DNA of 54,370 nucleotides from Eubacterium_B sp034180045 (GTDB lineage Bacteria; Bacillota; Clostridia; Peptostreptococcales; Anaerovoracaceae), in assembly GCA_034180045.1 (NCBI GenBank), contig JAXFOY010000027.1, forward strand, positions 1 through 54,370, read 5' to 3'. The position numbers and the translations under genes are program-made. The notes beneath the pieces are model-generated. The model saw only the letters and a list, made by a program, of their open reading frames with translations. It was not told the origin of the DNA and did no database searches. Positions 43,180 to 50,912 of this stretch are shown one piece after another; within the stretch, counting starts at the first letter, position 1; each line of letters begins with the position of its first letter.

Positions 43180-43340
43180 ATTTGCTTATTACATCCTATA
43201 ACAGATTGTGATGCATAGGATCCCTGAATTACTTTGATAGAAAAAGTCTAATACAGAAACAACGGAACAAAATTAGTTCTTAGCGCTGAAAAAAAGTAGC
43301 GCACATTGAGAATAAAAACAAGTATATCCATCTCAAGGTA

Positions 43341-43369
43341 ATTTTATCATACACAAAAACCCATGTAAA
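43341..43369 (-). promoter_or_regulatory. Promoter of the F-type ATP synthase operon
   Basis: On the minus strand, TTTACA (43369-43364), a 17-base spacer ending in TGA, and TAAAAT (43346-43341). It leaves a leader of about 155 bases that contains a GCGCT/AGCGC hairpin (43283-43302). The 258-bp gap up to the ThrH gene holds no other gene. Confidence 0.7.
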
Positions 43370-43437
43370 GAAAAAATGATTGATATAAGTGCGATTTTTT
43401 CTTAAGGTATGAGCTTGAATTTAGACTTGAAATTCTG

Positions 43438-44070
43438 TCATTGCGCGCTTTTTTCGGCACAGGCGGTTTTATCCAGAGCTTCTTCAATTGCACAAAGCAG
43501 ATCCTCATATGACTCAAAAGCGGGCACATCAGGGTTTGCTTGTTTGATAGCGTCTGTGCTTCTAAACAGAAATCCGTTTTGGCTATGCTTTATCATGCCG
43601 AGGTCGTTGAAGCTGTCTCCGCAAGCAATAGTCTCGCAGCCTGCAAGCTGAAATGCTTTGACTGTGTTGAGCTTGGAGTCGTCAAGCCTCATCTTGACTC
43701 CTGTTATTTTTCCGGCATCATCGACTTCAAGTTCATTGCAGAAGATTGTCGGATAGCCGAGCTTCTTCATCAACGGTTGCGCAAATTCAGAAAATGTATC
43801 GCTGATGATTACAAGCTGCGTTTTTTCTTTAAGCGTGTCGAGAAAGTCCTTTGCGCCGGGCAGAGGCTCTATTTTTTCTATCGTTGCTTGAATCTCTTTT
43901 AGTCCCAGATTATTTTTCGCCAAAATATCAAGCCTGTATTGCATAAGCCGGTTGTAATCAGGCTCATCTCTTGTCGTTTTTTTCAGCTCATCAATGCCTG
44001 TTTCTTCGGCAAAAGCAATCCAAATCTCAGGAACGAGTACACCTTCTAAATCTAAACAAACCAGTTTCAT
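43438..44070 (-). CDS. thrH: ThrH: phosphoserine phosphatase / homoserine phosphotransferase
   Basis: A 210-residue HAD-superfamily enzyme. The N-terminus LVCLDLEGVLVPEIWI is diagnostic: Asp7 is the nucleophile and Glu9 replaces the second Asp of ordinary HAD enzymes. Further motifs are IISDTFSEF (about 90-98) and GDSFNDLGM (about 148-156). ThrH of Pseudomonas dephosphorylates phosphoserine and can pass the phosphate to homoserine. No serine or threonine pathway genes are adjacent. It lies upstream of the F-ATPase promoter on the same strand. Confidence 0.88.
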   Translation of the reverse strand: MKLVCLDLEGVLVPEIWIAFAEETGIDELKKTTRDEPDYNRLMQYRLDILAKNNLGLKEIQATIEKIEPLPGAKDFLDTLKEKTQLVIISDTFSEFAQPLMKKLGYPTIFCNELEVDDAGKITGVKMRLDDSKLNTVKAFQLAGCETIACGDSFNDLGMIKHSQNGFLFRSTDAIKQANPDVPAFESYEDLLCAIEEALDKTACAEKSAQ

Positions 44071-44219
44071 ATCTACCTCTCAAATATAATGTGAATTATA
44101 AACAAAAAATATTGTAAAAAATTATAACATATAACAAATATAAGTGCAAATAATTATGAAAGGGTTGTTTTTACGACTGCCGCATAAGTAAATTATAGAG
44201 TAAAAATTTATAATTTGCA

Positions 44220-44248
44220 TTGACAAGTATTCTATAGTATGGTAATAT
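44220..44248 (+). promoter_or_regulatory. Promoter of the tRNA-Lys gene
   Basis: TTGACA (44220-44225), an exact 17-base spacer and TAATAT (44243-44248), about 27 bp before the tRNA. It is one of the strongest consensus promoters in the window. Confidence 0.85.
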
Positions 44249-44274
44249 TTTTCTTGCGTTAAGCGGAAAGATGT

Positions 44275-44350
44275 GTGTCATTAGCTCAGCTGGCAGAGCA
44301 CCTGACTCTTAATCAGGGTGTCCAGGGTTCGAACCCCTGATGACGCACCA
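44275..44350 (+). tRNA. tRNA-Lys (anticodon CTT)
   Basis: A 76-base cloverleaf. The acceptor stem GTGTCAT pairs with ATGACGC (one G-U). The anticodon stem CCTGA/TCAGG encloses loop CTCTTAA with anticodon CTT at 44308-44310. The T-loop GGTTCGAACCCC and an encoded CCA (44348-44350) are present. A strong promoter precedes it and a terminator follows; it is a single-gene unit. Confidence 0.97.
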
Positions 44351-44356
44351 ATACTT

Positions 44357-44392
44357 AAACCCTGCAACTTAGACTAAGTTGCAGGGTTTTTT
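44357..44392 (+). terminator. Terminator of tRNA-Lys
   Basis: AAACCCTGCAACTT pairs with AAGTTGCAGGGTTT around a five-base loop and runs into six T, seven bases after the tRNA. Confidence 0.93.
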
Positions 44393-44552
44393 GTAATAAA
44401 AAACTTTGACGTGGGTTTTTAGTGAACGCTCCGTTTTCAAGCGGAATATATCCCTGTCATCTTATCTTTGAAAACAACTTAAAAGTGAGTAAAATCAAAT
44501 TCCGGAAACAGAAAAATGCGTAGGTGCTTTCGCGAACTTCCTGTTTTGATGA

Positions 44553-44582
44553 TTGACAGGGCAGCTTATGGAGTAGTAATAT
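44553..44582 (+). promoter_or_regulatory. Promoter of the FMN riboswitch-ribU unit
   Basis: TTGACA (44553-44558), an 18-base spacer and TAATAT (44577-44582), with a perfect TATAAT three bases further on. It is about 65 bp before the aptamer. The remaining stretch from 44393 to 44552 shows no gene and only a small TCCG/CGGA hairpin. Confidence 0.6.
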
Positions 44583-44648
44583 AATATAGCTGCTTTATAA
44601 TGGCGTTGCTTTTATATATGCAGCGGGAGGATAATTGAAATTACAACT

Positions 44649-44826
44649 ATCTTTGAGGCAGGTGAGATTCCTGACCGGTGGTATAGTCCACAAACCTTTT
44701 TGGCTGATCCGGCGAAATTCCGGAACCGACGGTATTCCAATGTATTTATGTGATATTTGCCGTAGTATTTGAACATGAACTGCGGCTAGGTACAAATATA
44801 ATTGGTTAGTCCGGATGGGAAAAGAT
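44649..44826 (+). promoter_or_regulatory. FMN riboswitch (RFN element)
   Basis: The closing stem ATCTTT/AAAGAT, then GAGGCAGGTGAGATTCCTGAC, CGGTGGTATAGTCCAC, a GAAATTCCGGAACCGAC arm and AGTCCGGATGGGAAAAGAT in the canonical order. It binds FMN. An extended variable arm (about 44735-44795) is present. The following gene is the riboflavin transporter RibU, a standard target. Confidence 0.95.
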
Positions 44827-44855
44827 GGAATGAGTTGATATATAGCTGAATTTAT

Positions 44856-44903
44856 AGGCGAGCAATCATTGATTCCATCGTGGATGACGGCTCGGCTTTT
44901 TTT
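44856..44903 (+). terminator. FMN riboswitch terminator
   Basis: AGGCGAGC (44856-44863) and GCTCGGCT (44890-44897) pair with one mismatch around a loop holding an internal TCCATC/GGATGA hairpin, followed by seven T. It sits 74 bp before the ribU start. Confidence 0.75.
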
Positions 44904-44976
44904 GTACGCATTTTACATAATTATGTGAATGATGGAGATGAAGAAAGCACACAGCCCTATATTTGGAGGTATTTTT

Positions 44977-45612
44977 ATGGAAAGAAACGAAAAAACAATG
45001 ACACTTAATGCAGGCAAACACAAGGTTTTTACAACAAAGAATATGATTCTTATCGCAATGTTCGGTGCCATAAGCATGGCGCTTATGGTAGTGGATTTTC
45101 CGCTTCCTTTTGCACCTGCGTTCCTGAAATTTGACTTTGCGGATTTACCCGCTATGCTGGCGACCTTCCTGCTGGGACCGATTGAGGGAATACTCGTGTG
45201 TGTGGTAAAGCTGGCGCTTAAGCTGATAATAAAGGGAACCGAAACGGCATTTGTCGGAGAAGTGGCAAACCTTATTGCAGCCGCGGCATACATGCTTCCG
45301 GCAGCGCTTATTTATCGATATAAGAGAACAAAGGCAGGAGCGGCATTTTCACTGCTTATCGGAACTTTGTGCGTGAGCATAATTTGTGTATTCAGCAATA
45401 TGTTTCTCATATTCCCGGCATATTCCAAACTTTACGGAATACCGATGGATGCGATTATAGGAATGGGTCATGCAGTGAATTCACATATAAACAGCCTGTT
45501 TTCTTTAATGCTTCTATCTGTGCTGCCTTTTAATCTTTTTAAGTTTGGAATTATTTCAGTAATAACATTTCTTGTATATAAAAGGATGAAACATCTGATT
45601 TTTAGAAAGTAA
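44977..45612 (+). CDS. ribU: ECF transporter riboflavin-binding S component RibU
   Basis: A 211-residue membrane protein with about five to six helices. The segments FPLPFAPAFLKFDFADLPAML (here cited in part as LKFDFADLPAML) and LLGPIEGILVCVVKL (about 60-75) are typical of RibU. It binds riboflavin for uptake through a shared ECF energising module not in this window. Start at 44977 with GGAGGT six bases upstream; the frame extends 16 codons upstream. It is controlled by the FMN riboswitch, so flavin sufficiency shuts off import. Confidence 0.93.
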   Translation: MERNEKTMTLNAGKHKVFTTKNMILIAMFGAISMALMVVDFPLPFAPAFLKFDFADLPAMLATFLLGPIEGILVCVVKLALKLIIKGTETAFVGEVANLIAAAAYMLPAALIYRYKRTKAGAAFSLLIGTLCVSIICVFSNMFLIFPAYSKLYGIPMDAIIGMGHAVNSHINSLFSLMLLSVLPFNLFKFGIISVITFLVYKRMKHLIFRK

Positions 45613-45651
45613 TGATAATGGTATTCAGATGATACTAAAATAAGAAAGAAC

Positions 45652-45693
45652 CCGGCCGGCTTTAGCGTTATGGCTATAGTCGGTCGGTTTTTT
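45652..45693 (+). terminator. Terminator of ribU
   Basis: CCGGCCGGC (45652-45660) pairs with GTCGGTCGG (45679-45687) with two G-U, an inner TAGC/GCTA extension, and six T. Confidence 0.9.
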
Positions 45694-45761
45694 GATTTGC
45701 AGAATGTTTCAAAATACTATATTATAAGTGTAGATGAAATAGCTTATTCGTGGAGGAAATG

Positions 45762-47030
45762 ATGAAATATAGTGAAATGACTAAGGCAAAGCTCATGGAA
45801 GAAAAGGAAGAGCTGGAGATTAAATTTAAGGCGCTTAAAGAGAAAAATCTACAGCTTAACATGGCAAGAGGAAAGCCCGGCAAGGCACAGCTTGACCTTG
45901 TCAGTGATTTGCTGACGGTCTTAGTCGATCCGGATGAATGTATAAGCGACGGAGTCGATTTTCGTAACTATGGAGAACTTACCGGTGTTCCGGCAGCAAA
46001 AAAATACTTTGCACAGATTCTGGGAGTGAGAGAAAGTGAATGTTTCGTTGGAGGGAATTCCAGTCTTCAGCTCATGTACATGGTTATTTGTGAGGCGTTT
46101 AACAGTGGTGTTTTATCAGGCCCTGAACCGTGGTATAAACTGGATAATATCAAATGGATTTGTCCTGTTCCGGGATATGACAGGCATTTCAAAATAACTG
46201 AGAAATTCGGTTTTGAGATGATAAATGTCCCAATGACCAAGTTCGGTCCCGATATGGACATCGTAGAAGAATTGGTGAAAGATCCCGGTGTTAAAGGAAT
46301 GTGGAATGTACCCAAGTTTTCAAATCCTCAGGGTATAGTGTATAGTGAGGAAACGCTGAAAAGACTTGCGGCGCTTAAGCCCGCAGCCAAGGATTTTATG
46401 TTGATGTGGGATAATGCTTACTGTATTCATGAATTCAGCGGTGATTATGTGGAAATGCCTGATATTATCAGTCTTTGCAGAGAATACGGAAACGAGAATA
46501 TGGTATATGAATTCGCCTCAACCTCTAAGGTCACATTCCCGGGGGCGGGAATTTCGGTAATGGCTATGAGCGAGGAGAACTTGGAATACTTTAAGAAAAA
46601 GTTTAGTATACAAGCGATAAGTTTTGATAAAATAAACCAAATAAGACATGTAAAATTCCTTAAGGACAAAGCAAATACGCTTGAACTTATGAAAAAGCAT
46701 GCTGAAATAATGAAACCTAAGTTTGATACGGTTATAAGCTATTTGGAGAGAGAAATAAAACCTACAGGAATAGGCGCTTGGATTGTTCCTAAGGGAGGAT
46801 ATTTTGTAAGCTATGATGCTATGGAAGGCACAGCAAAGCGTACTCTTGAGCTGGCAAAGGATGCGGGGGTGGTCATGACATCTGCCGGAGCTACTTTCCC
46901 ATACGGAAAGGATCCCGTTGACAGCAACATTAGAATAGCACCTTCTTTACCGCCTATAAGCGAGCTGGAAGAAGCTATGGAGGTATTCTGCATCTGTGCA
47001 AAGCTTGCAGCGCTGGAAAAACTGATATAA
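45762..47030 (+). CDS. PLP-dependent aminotransferase (aspartate aminotransferase-like, PF12897 type)
   Basis: A 422-residue fold-type I aminotransferase. The PLP lysine is about Lys256 in EFASTSKVTFPGAG. Other family marks are MARGKPGKAQLDL near the N-terminus, FVGGNSSLQLMY, the CPVPGYDRHF loop, VPKFSNPQG, and the carboxylate-binding arginine in NIRIAPSLPP. The pattern fits the separate subgroup of aspartate aminotransferases typified by the corynebacterial enzyme. Start at 45762 with GGAGG five bases upstream; an in-frame GTG at 45750 would swallow the ribosome site. Confidence 0.88.
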   Translation: MKYSEMTKAKLMEEKEELEIKFKALKEKNLQLNMARGKPGKAQLDLVSDLLTVLVDPDECISDGVDFRNYGELTGVPAAKKYFAQILGVRESECFVGGNSSLQLMYMVICEAFNSGVLSGPEPWYKLDNIKWICPVPGYDRHFKITEKFGFEMINVPMTKFGPDMDIVEELVKDPGVKGMWNVPKFSNPQGIVYSEETLKRLAALKPAAKDFMLMWDNAYCIHEFSGDYVEMPDIISLCREYGNENMVYEFASTSKVTFPGAGISVMAMSEENLEYFKKKFSIQAISFDKINQIRHVKFLKDKANTLELMKKHAEIMKPKFDTVISYLEREIKPTGIGAWIVPKGGYFVSYDAMEGTAKRTLELAKDAGVVMTSAGATFPYGKDPVDSNIRIAPSLPPISELEEAMEVFCICAKLAALEKLI

Positions 47031-47061
47031 TAGATACTTACTTGATTTAGGAAGAAATAAA

Positions 47062-47511
47062 ATGAAGTTGAAAGATGTAAAGAATAATTTCAATAAGATT
47101 GCAACAAATGTAGCGGCATTTATAGAGGCGATGGCAGCTGTTTTCATAGTGGTTATAGCGGCTGCAATGCTGATTAAGATATGTATAAGCACTATTTCAG
47201 AGGGTACGCTTGCGCATATGAGCATAGATGAGTTCGGAGGTCTTCTTGGAGAACTGCTGATAATTACTGTAGGTATAGAGTTTGTAAAACTTTTGGTAAG
47301 ACATAGGCTTGAGGATGTTGTCGATGTGGTAATGCTGGCAGTTGCGAGACAGATGGTTGTTGAACACCATTCAATGAAAATAATGCTGATAGGTATAGTA
47401 TCAATTGCGATATTATTTGCCATTAGACGCTTCCTGTTTGTAGATTGCGAGAACGAAAGCTTCTTTGGGATGTTTAAGCGAAGTAAAAGCGACGGTTCAA
47501 AAGAACTCTAA
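47062..47511 (+). CDS. PsiE-like small membrane protein
   Basis: A 149-residue protein with about four membrane helices. EFVKLLVRHRLEDVVDVVML and AVARQMVVEH in the middle resemble the phosphate-starvation-inducible PsiE family, whose function is unknown. Two His residues follow the Glu (EHHSM), typical of the family. AGGAAG precedes the ATG, 31 bp after the aminotransferase. Confidence 0.6.
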   Translation: MKLKDVKNNFNKIATNVAAFIEAMAAVFIVVIAAAMLIKICISTISEGTLAHMSIDEFGGLLGELLIITVGIEFVKLLVRHRLEDVVDVVMLAVARQMVVEHHSMKIMLIGIVSIAILFAIRRFLFVDCENESFFGMFKRSKSDGSKEL

Positions 47512-47555
47512 AGCAAAGCGTGAAATCTATCTAATATTTATTGAATCTGAAATAT

Positions 47556-47605
47556 TAAAAAGCTGTCTTTTTGAGATATAACATCTTGAAATTGACAGCT
47601 TTTTC
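47556..47605. terminator. Bidirectional terminator between PsiE-like and AlaX genes
   Basis: AAAAAGCTGTC (47557-47567) pairs with GACAGCTTTTT (47594-47604) around a 26-base loop. The flanking A and T runs suit both convergent genes. Confidence 0.7.
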
Positions 47606-47655
47606 AGCCTATCGACACATAGTATATGAAAACTTTCTAAGGAATTTATAGAGTT

Positions 47656-48861
47656 TCACTTCCTGCGCAATTTTTCTGCGGCATCGATAAATAAACACGC
47701 ATTTTCGGAATCGGTGAAAATAGCACGAGCAAAATTTTTATTGCCTCCGCCTTTACCGCCAAAAACATTGGCGTTGTCCTTTACGAGTTTCCCGCAATCT
47801 GCATTATCTGAAAAAAGAAAAACCGTATGACTGACATCGTCTATAAGATATAAGATATTTGGAATCTTACCGCTTAGACCTCTGCCTATCTCTATTATGT
47901 CATCCGCTGTGATGATATGGTAATGCCTTACCGTATCGCCGGTCTTTGCTATATCGTTTATCTCCCCGGAAATAAATTCTTTACTCAGACGATAAAGTCT
48001 ATCTTTAATTTGCTTCGCCTTTTCTTTTCTCGACTCGTATTTTTGCATTAAGTCGTTGAATCCCGCCGAAAACTCATTTTCAAGTTTGGTAAGTACATCA
48101 AAGCGCTTATCGTAGTGGGAGAGCGCTCGACGCCCGGCTTCAAAGAAAATTCGATACATTCCCTTATTCGGTTCTACTTTGTAAATTTTGAGAAGTCCTA
48201 CTTGTCCTGCCGTAGATGGATGAGTGCCGCAACAAGCGACAGAATCGGATGGGTTTGAGGTGTCTCCTATGGTTACGATGGAAATATCTTCTTCTATGGA
48301 CAAAGGCTTGCGAAGCTTCATTCCATCTGCGTCCGCTTTCTTAGCAAAATGATGTACGGTAACAGGCATATTCGCCCAAATTACCTTATTTGTCTCAAGT
48401 TCGGCACGCATAGCCATATCCCAGCTTATCTCTTTGATGTTTTCATCTGCTTCAAGGCTGATGTCTATAGTCATATAGTCATCGCCCATATGGAACCCGC
48501 GATTTATACCGCCGAAAAGTCTGAAACAAATTCCGGATAAAATGTGCTCCCCGCAATGCCTTTGCATATTATCAAAACGCCTTTCCCAATCTATCTTAAG
48601 AGAAACGGTGTCTCCAATCTCAAGCTCATTGGAGTATTCTGAAAGTTTATGGTAGATTATATTGTCTTTTTCGTAGACGTCTACTACATCAAAGGTGTTG
48701 ATTTTGCCAAGGTCGCAGCTTTGACCTCCTCCTGTCGGGAAAAATATACTTTGATTAAGGACGAGGAGACTTTTTCCGTCATTGCTGACAGTATGCTCCA
48801 GAATTTTTGCATCTGCTTCTCTTTTATATACATTTGAACGGTATAATTTTGTTGTCTGCAT
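47656..48861 (-). CDS. AlaX-type alanyl-tRNA editing protein
   Basis: A 401-residue free-standing editing protein related to the AlaRS C-terminal half. An N-terminal domain (FFPTGGGQSCD, 40-50) is followed by zinc-binding HCGEH (His102, His106) and CCGTH (Cys210, His214). A coiled coil (about 250-300) precedes a DHHA1-like C-terminal domain (VFGGKGGGNKNFARA). It should hydrolyse Ser- or Gly-tRNA(Ala). Common AlaX proteins read HTGQH and CGGTH at the two sites, so both are slightly altered here while ligands are kept. ATG start; only a weak ribosome site. Confidence 0.88.
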   Translation of the reverse strand: MQTTKLYRSNVYKREADAKILEHTVSNDGKSLLVLNQSIFFPTGGGQSCDLGKINTFDVVDVYEKDNIIYHKLSEYSNELEIGDTVSLKIDWERRFDNMQRHCGEHILSGICFRLFGGINRGFHMGDDYMTIDISLEADENIKEISWDMAMRAELETNKVIWANMPVTVHHFAKKADADGMKLRKPLSIEEDISIVTIGDTSNPSDSVACCGTHPSTAGQVGLLKIYKVEPNKGMYRIFFEAGRRALSHYDKRFDVLTKLENEFSAGFNDLMQKYESRKEKAKQIKDRLYRLSKEFISGEINDIAKTGDTVRHYHIITADDIIEIGRGLSGKIPNILYLIDDVSHTVFLFSDNADCGKLVKDNANVFGGKGGGNKNFARAIFTDSENACLFIDAAEKLRRK

Positions 48862-49209
48862 TGATTTTATTCGCTTTCTGTAATTAAAATAAGTACTTTC
48901 GTAGTTAACGAATTTTGATGTTCTTCCATATTTTTCCTAAAGAACAAAATTTTTATTTTTTATTTTTTGAAATATAAGGATAACTTTCTATTGACAAATC
49001 GAAAAAACAGCTAATATATTGGAATTAACACATTTGTATTATAAAAGTTATCCACATACACCAAAGGATAATATTGTATACGATTTTGATAAATCCTGTG
49101 GATAAGTACCTCTTTTGTTGGAAATTATGGATTTATTATTGTTGAAAACATGCCTATAAAAAAAGAACAAAGGTTAACATAAAACATGTTCTGAAATAAA
49201 TTATAAAAT
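48862..49209. other. AT-rich intergenic region with two consensus DnaA boxes
   Basis: No gene is seen in these 348 bases. It contains TTATCCACA at 49048-49056 and its inverse TGTGGATAA at 49097-49105, both perfect matches to the DnaA box. Two weaker TTATCC-like sites lie at about 48977-48983 and 49064-49070. A very AT-rich tract (48945-49045) lies beside them. A plus-strand TTGACA (48991-48996) with TATATT 18 bp on looks like a promoter but has no gene downstream. The first box also falls between a minus-strand TATAAT (49043-49038) and its -35 region, upstream of alaX. Confidence 0.65.
49158..49192 (-). terminator. Terminator of the unrecognised 414-residue gene
   Basis: On the minus strand, AGAACA (49192-49187) and TGTTCT (49169-49164) pair, with an inner AACAT/ATGTT alternative, followed by seven T. 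It lies 18 bp past the stop. Confidence 0.6.
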
Positions 49210-50454
49210 TTAATTCGTCCCGTTGTAAAACTCTATAAATTCCTTAAAATCATCCAAACCGCTTTCTATAAAAGGCCCCATTACCTTATCGTCAAACTTA
49301 AATCTCTCAATTCCGCTGAGCTTTTCTATCTGTAAAAAATGATTTGAAAGAATGAGGTTTTGAAAAACCTCATCGGTTGACTTACTGTTTGGAGAACTTA
49401 TGATAATTTCTTTTTCATCTATGAAGTAGATGCTCGCCAAAAGATCGGCATCGAGTCTATAATCTGCGCTTTTTACATGATTATTGTTATCCTTATAAAT
49501 CATATATAGCATTCCGCTTTCGTGTGAATGTGCATTTACTGTATTAAAAGCTGTATTTATAAGCTTAGCGAATTCCGCTTGTGTATAGTCGCATCCGGCG
49601 GTCAAAACGTAATCGGATTGACGAAGCTGCATGGAAGCTTCCCAAGGTGTAATTCTCATAATTGAAATTACAACCGCTGAGCTTATCAAATTATTCATGA
49701 CCGATATTTCGCTTACAAGAATCGAAAATTCACCATTCTCTTCTATTAGCGACTCGCATATGAACTTGTTTTGATTCGACTTTTTTACACTATTCTTAAA
49801 GAGTGTGGACGGACTGCCGAGTTTTAACTTATTTAGGTAGCGGAAGATATTTTGTGAAGTGCTTTTATCTAAGAAATTATCATTGCATAGTATTTCAGCA
49901 GCCTCATCATCTTTACCGCACGAACGCATAATAAAGTAGTTTATAAGTTCCTCATCATTTGACGGGGAAACGCATACTGCTGAAAGCGCTGTTTTATATA
50001 ATTTCGTATCTTCATCGGCTCCCGAAATTGCATCTTTGAATTGAATATACTGTTCAGGCAATTCACTACCGTATTTTTCCGAGACTTTTTCGGCACGAGC
50101 GATGAGTGCCCAAGCTTCTTCAGATGAAAGTTCGACCCAACTTCCTCCCAAGGTACCGAACATGGCGCTTGCATTTGATTCAATCTCGTCAATAGAGTCG
50201 GTGAAAAGCCCGATATATTCAGCAATTCCATATTCCTCATAATCGAGAATGAAAAGCTGAGTAAAGCGATGTCCTACCATATTATATGTCAACTTAAGAC
50301 CTACTACTCCCATAAGCCTTGTGTTTGTTGCTTTTATTTCAAAGCAGCTGTTCTTTAGAGAAGCTCTTAGTTCCTCTTTGACGGGAGGTATTTTTATACC
50401 GCCCTCTATTATAGTGAATTTAGGTCTTGATTTATCATTAAGTGTTTTTTTCAC
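49210..50454 (-). CDS. Unrecognised cytosolic protein
   Basis: A 414-residue acidic protein with no signal peptide or membrane helix. I recognise no family. The N-terminal third contains MVGHRFTQLFILDYEEYGI and WVELSSEEAWALIARAEKVS; the C-terminal half contains EISVMNNLISSAVVISIMRI and the DYRLDADLLASIYFIDEKEI stretch. It looks like a real gene: even composition, a GTG start with AAGGGG seven bases upstream and a terminator behind. It is transcribed alone, divergent from the B12-controlled surface gene. Confidence 0.7.
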   Translation of the reverse strand: MKKTLNDKSRPKFTIIEGGIKIPPVKEELRASLKNSCFEIKATNTRLMGVVGLKLTYNMVGHRFTQLFILDYEEYGIAEYIGLFTDSIDEIESNASAMFGTLGGSWVELSSEEAWALIARAEKVSEKYGSELPEQYIQFKDAISGADEDTKLYKTALSAVCVSPSNDEELINYFIMRSCGKDDEAAEILCNDNFLDKSTSQNIFRYLNKLKLGSPSTLFKNSVKKSNQNKFICESLIEENGEFSILVSEISVMNNLISSAVVISIMRITPWEASMQLRQSDYVLTAGCDYTQAEFAKLINTAFNTVNAHSHESGMLYMIYKDNNNHVKSADYRLDADLLASIYFIDEKEIIISSPNSKSTDEVFQNLILSNHFLQIEKLSGIERFKFDDKVMGPFIESGLDDFKEFIEFYNGTN

Positions 50455-50569
50455 GGAATTACCCCTTGATTTTTTATTTAATTATAATATCGTAAAAATT
50501 AAAATGCAATTAAATGAATAGATAGGGCGTTTATAATATAATATTGAACTCAATTTGCCGGGCCGCAAT

Positions 50570-50598
50570 TTGACCGAATAGAGAAAATGTGATACTAT
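50570..50598 (+). promoter_or_regulatory. Promoter of the second cobalamin-controlled unit
   Basis: TTGACC (50570-50575), a 17-base spacer and TACTAT (50593-50598), about 40 bp before the aptamer. Confidence 0.65.
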
Positions 50599-50639
50599 TT
50601 TGATGTAATTATAGTATGAGTTCCGTCGGAAAAGTTTTG

Positions 50640-50800
50640 AGATTGTAGCTTTTATGACGGCTAAGAGGGAAGCCGGTGCAAGTCCGGTACGGATTCCGCC
50701 ACTGTAATTGAGGAGCAGCATTTGGCAAGAGCAACCATTGGATTATATATCTGAGAAGGTAAATGCTGTGATGAGGCATAAGTCAGGAGACCTGCTCGTA
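50640..50800 (+). promoter_or_regulatory. Cobalamin riboswitch (canonical)
   Basis: GAGGGAAGCCGGTGCAAGTC, CGGATTCCGCCACTGTAAT and the B12 box AAGTCAGGAGACCTGC are all present in order. A long peripheral arm (about 50710-50780) is present, unlike the first riboswitch. It binds adenosylcobalamin or a related corrinoid and would repress the downstream gene. Confidence 0.95.
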
Positions 50801-50856
50801 TTATTGACGAAGGTGCAGGAAGGCACTTAGTCTCCTTTATTATGCAGAAAAACGGG

Positions 50857-50888
50857 CTGCAGCGATTAATTTAGGCTGCGGTTTTTTT
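50857..50888 (+). terminator. Cobalamin riboswitch terminator
   Basis: CTGCAGC (50857-50863) pairs with GCTGCGG (50875-50881) with one G-U, followed by seven T, 25 bp before the start codon. Confidence 0.8.
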
Positions 50889-50912
50889 ATTGCAGCGGAA
50901 AGGATAGAATAA

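Noticed and set aside
44595..44795. 66-residue minus-strand frame
   Set aside because: It lies entirely across the FMN riboswitch aptamer and has no ribosome site.
48862..49209. Firm call of the chromosomal origin
   Set aside because: Only two strong DnaA boxes, no dnaA/dnaN/rpmH neighbours and no measurable skew here; reported as a candidate only.
50482..50721. 79-residue minus-strand frame
   Set aside because: It covers the promoter and first half of the cobalamin riboswitch and looks random.
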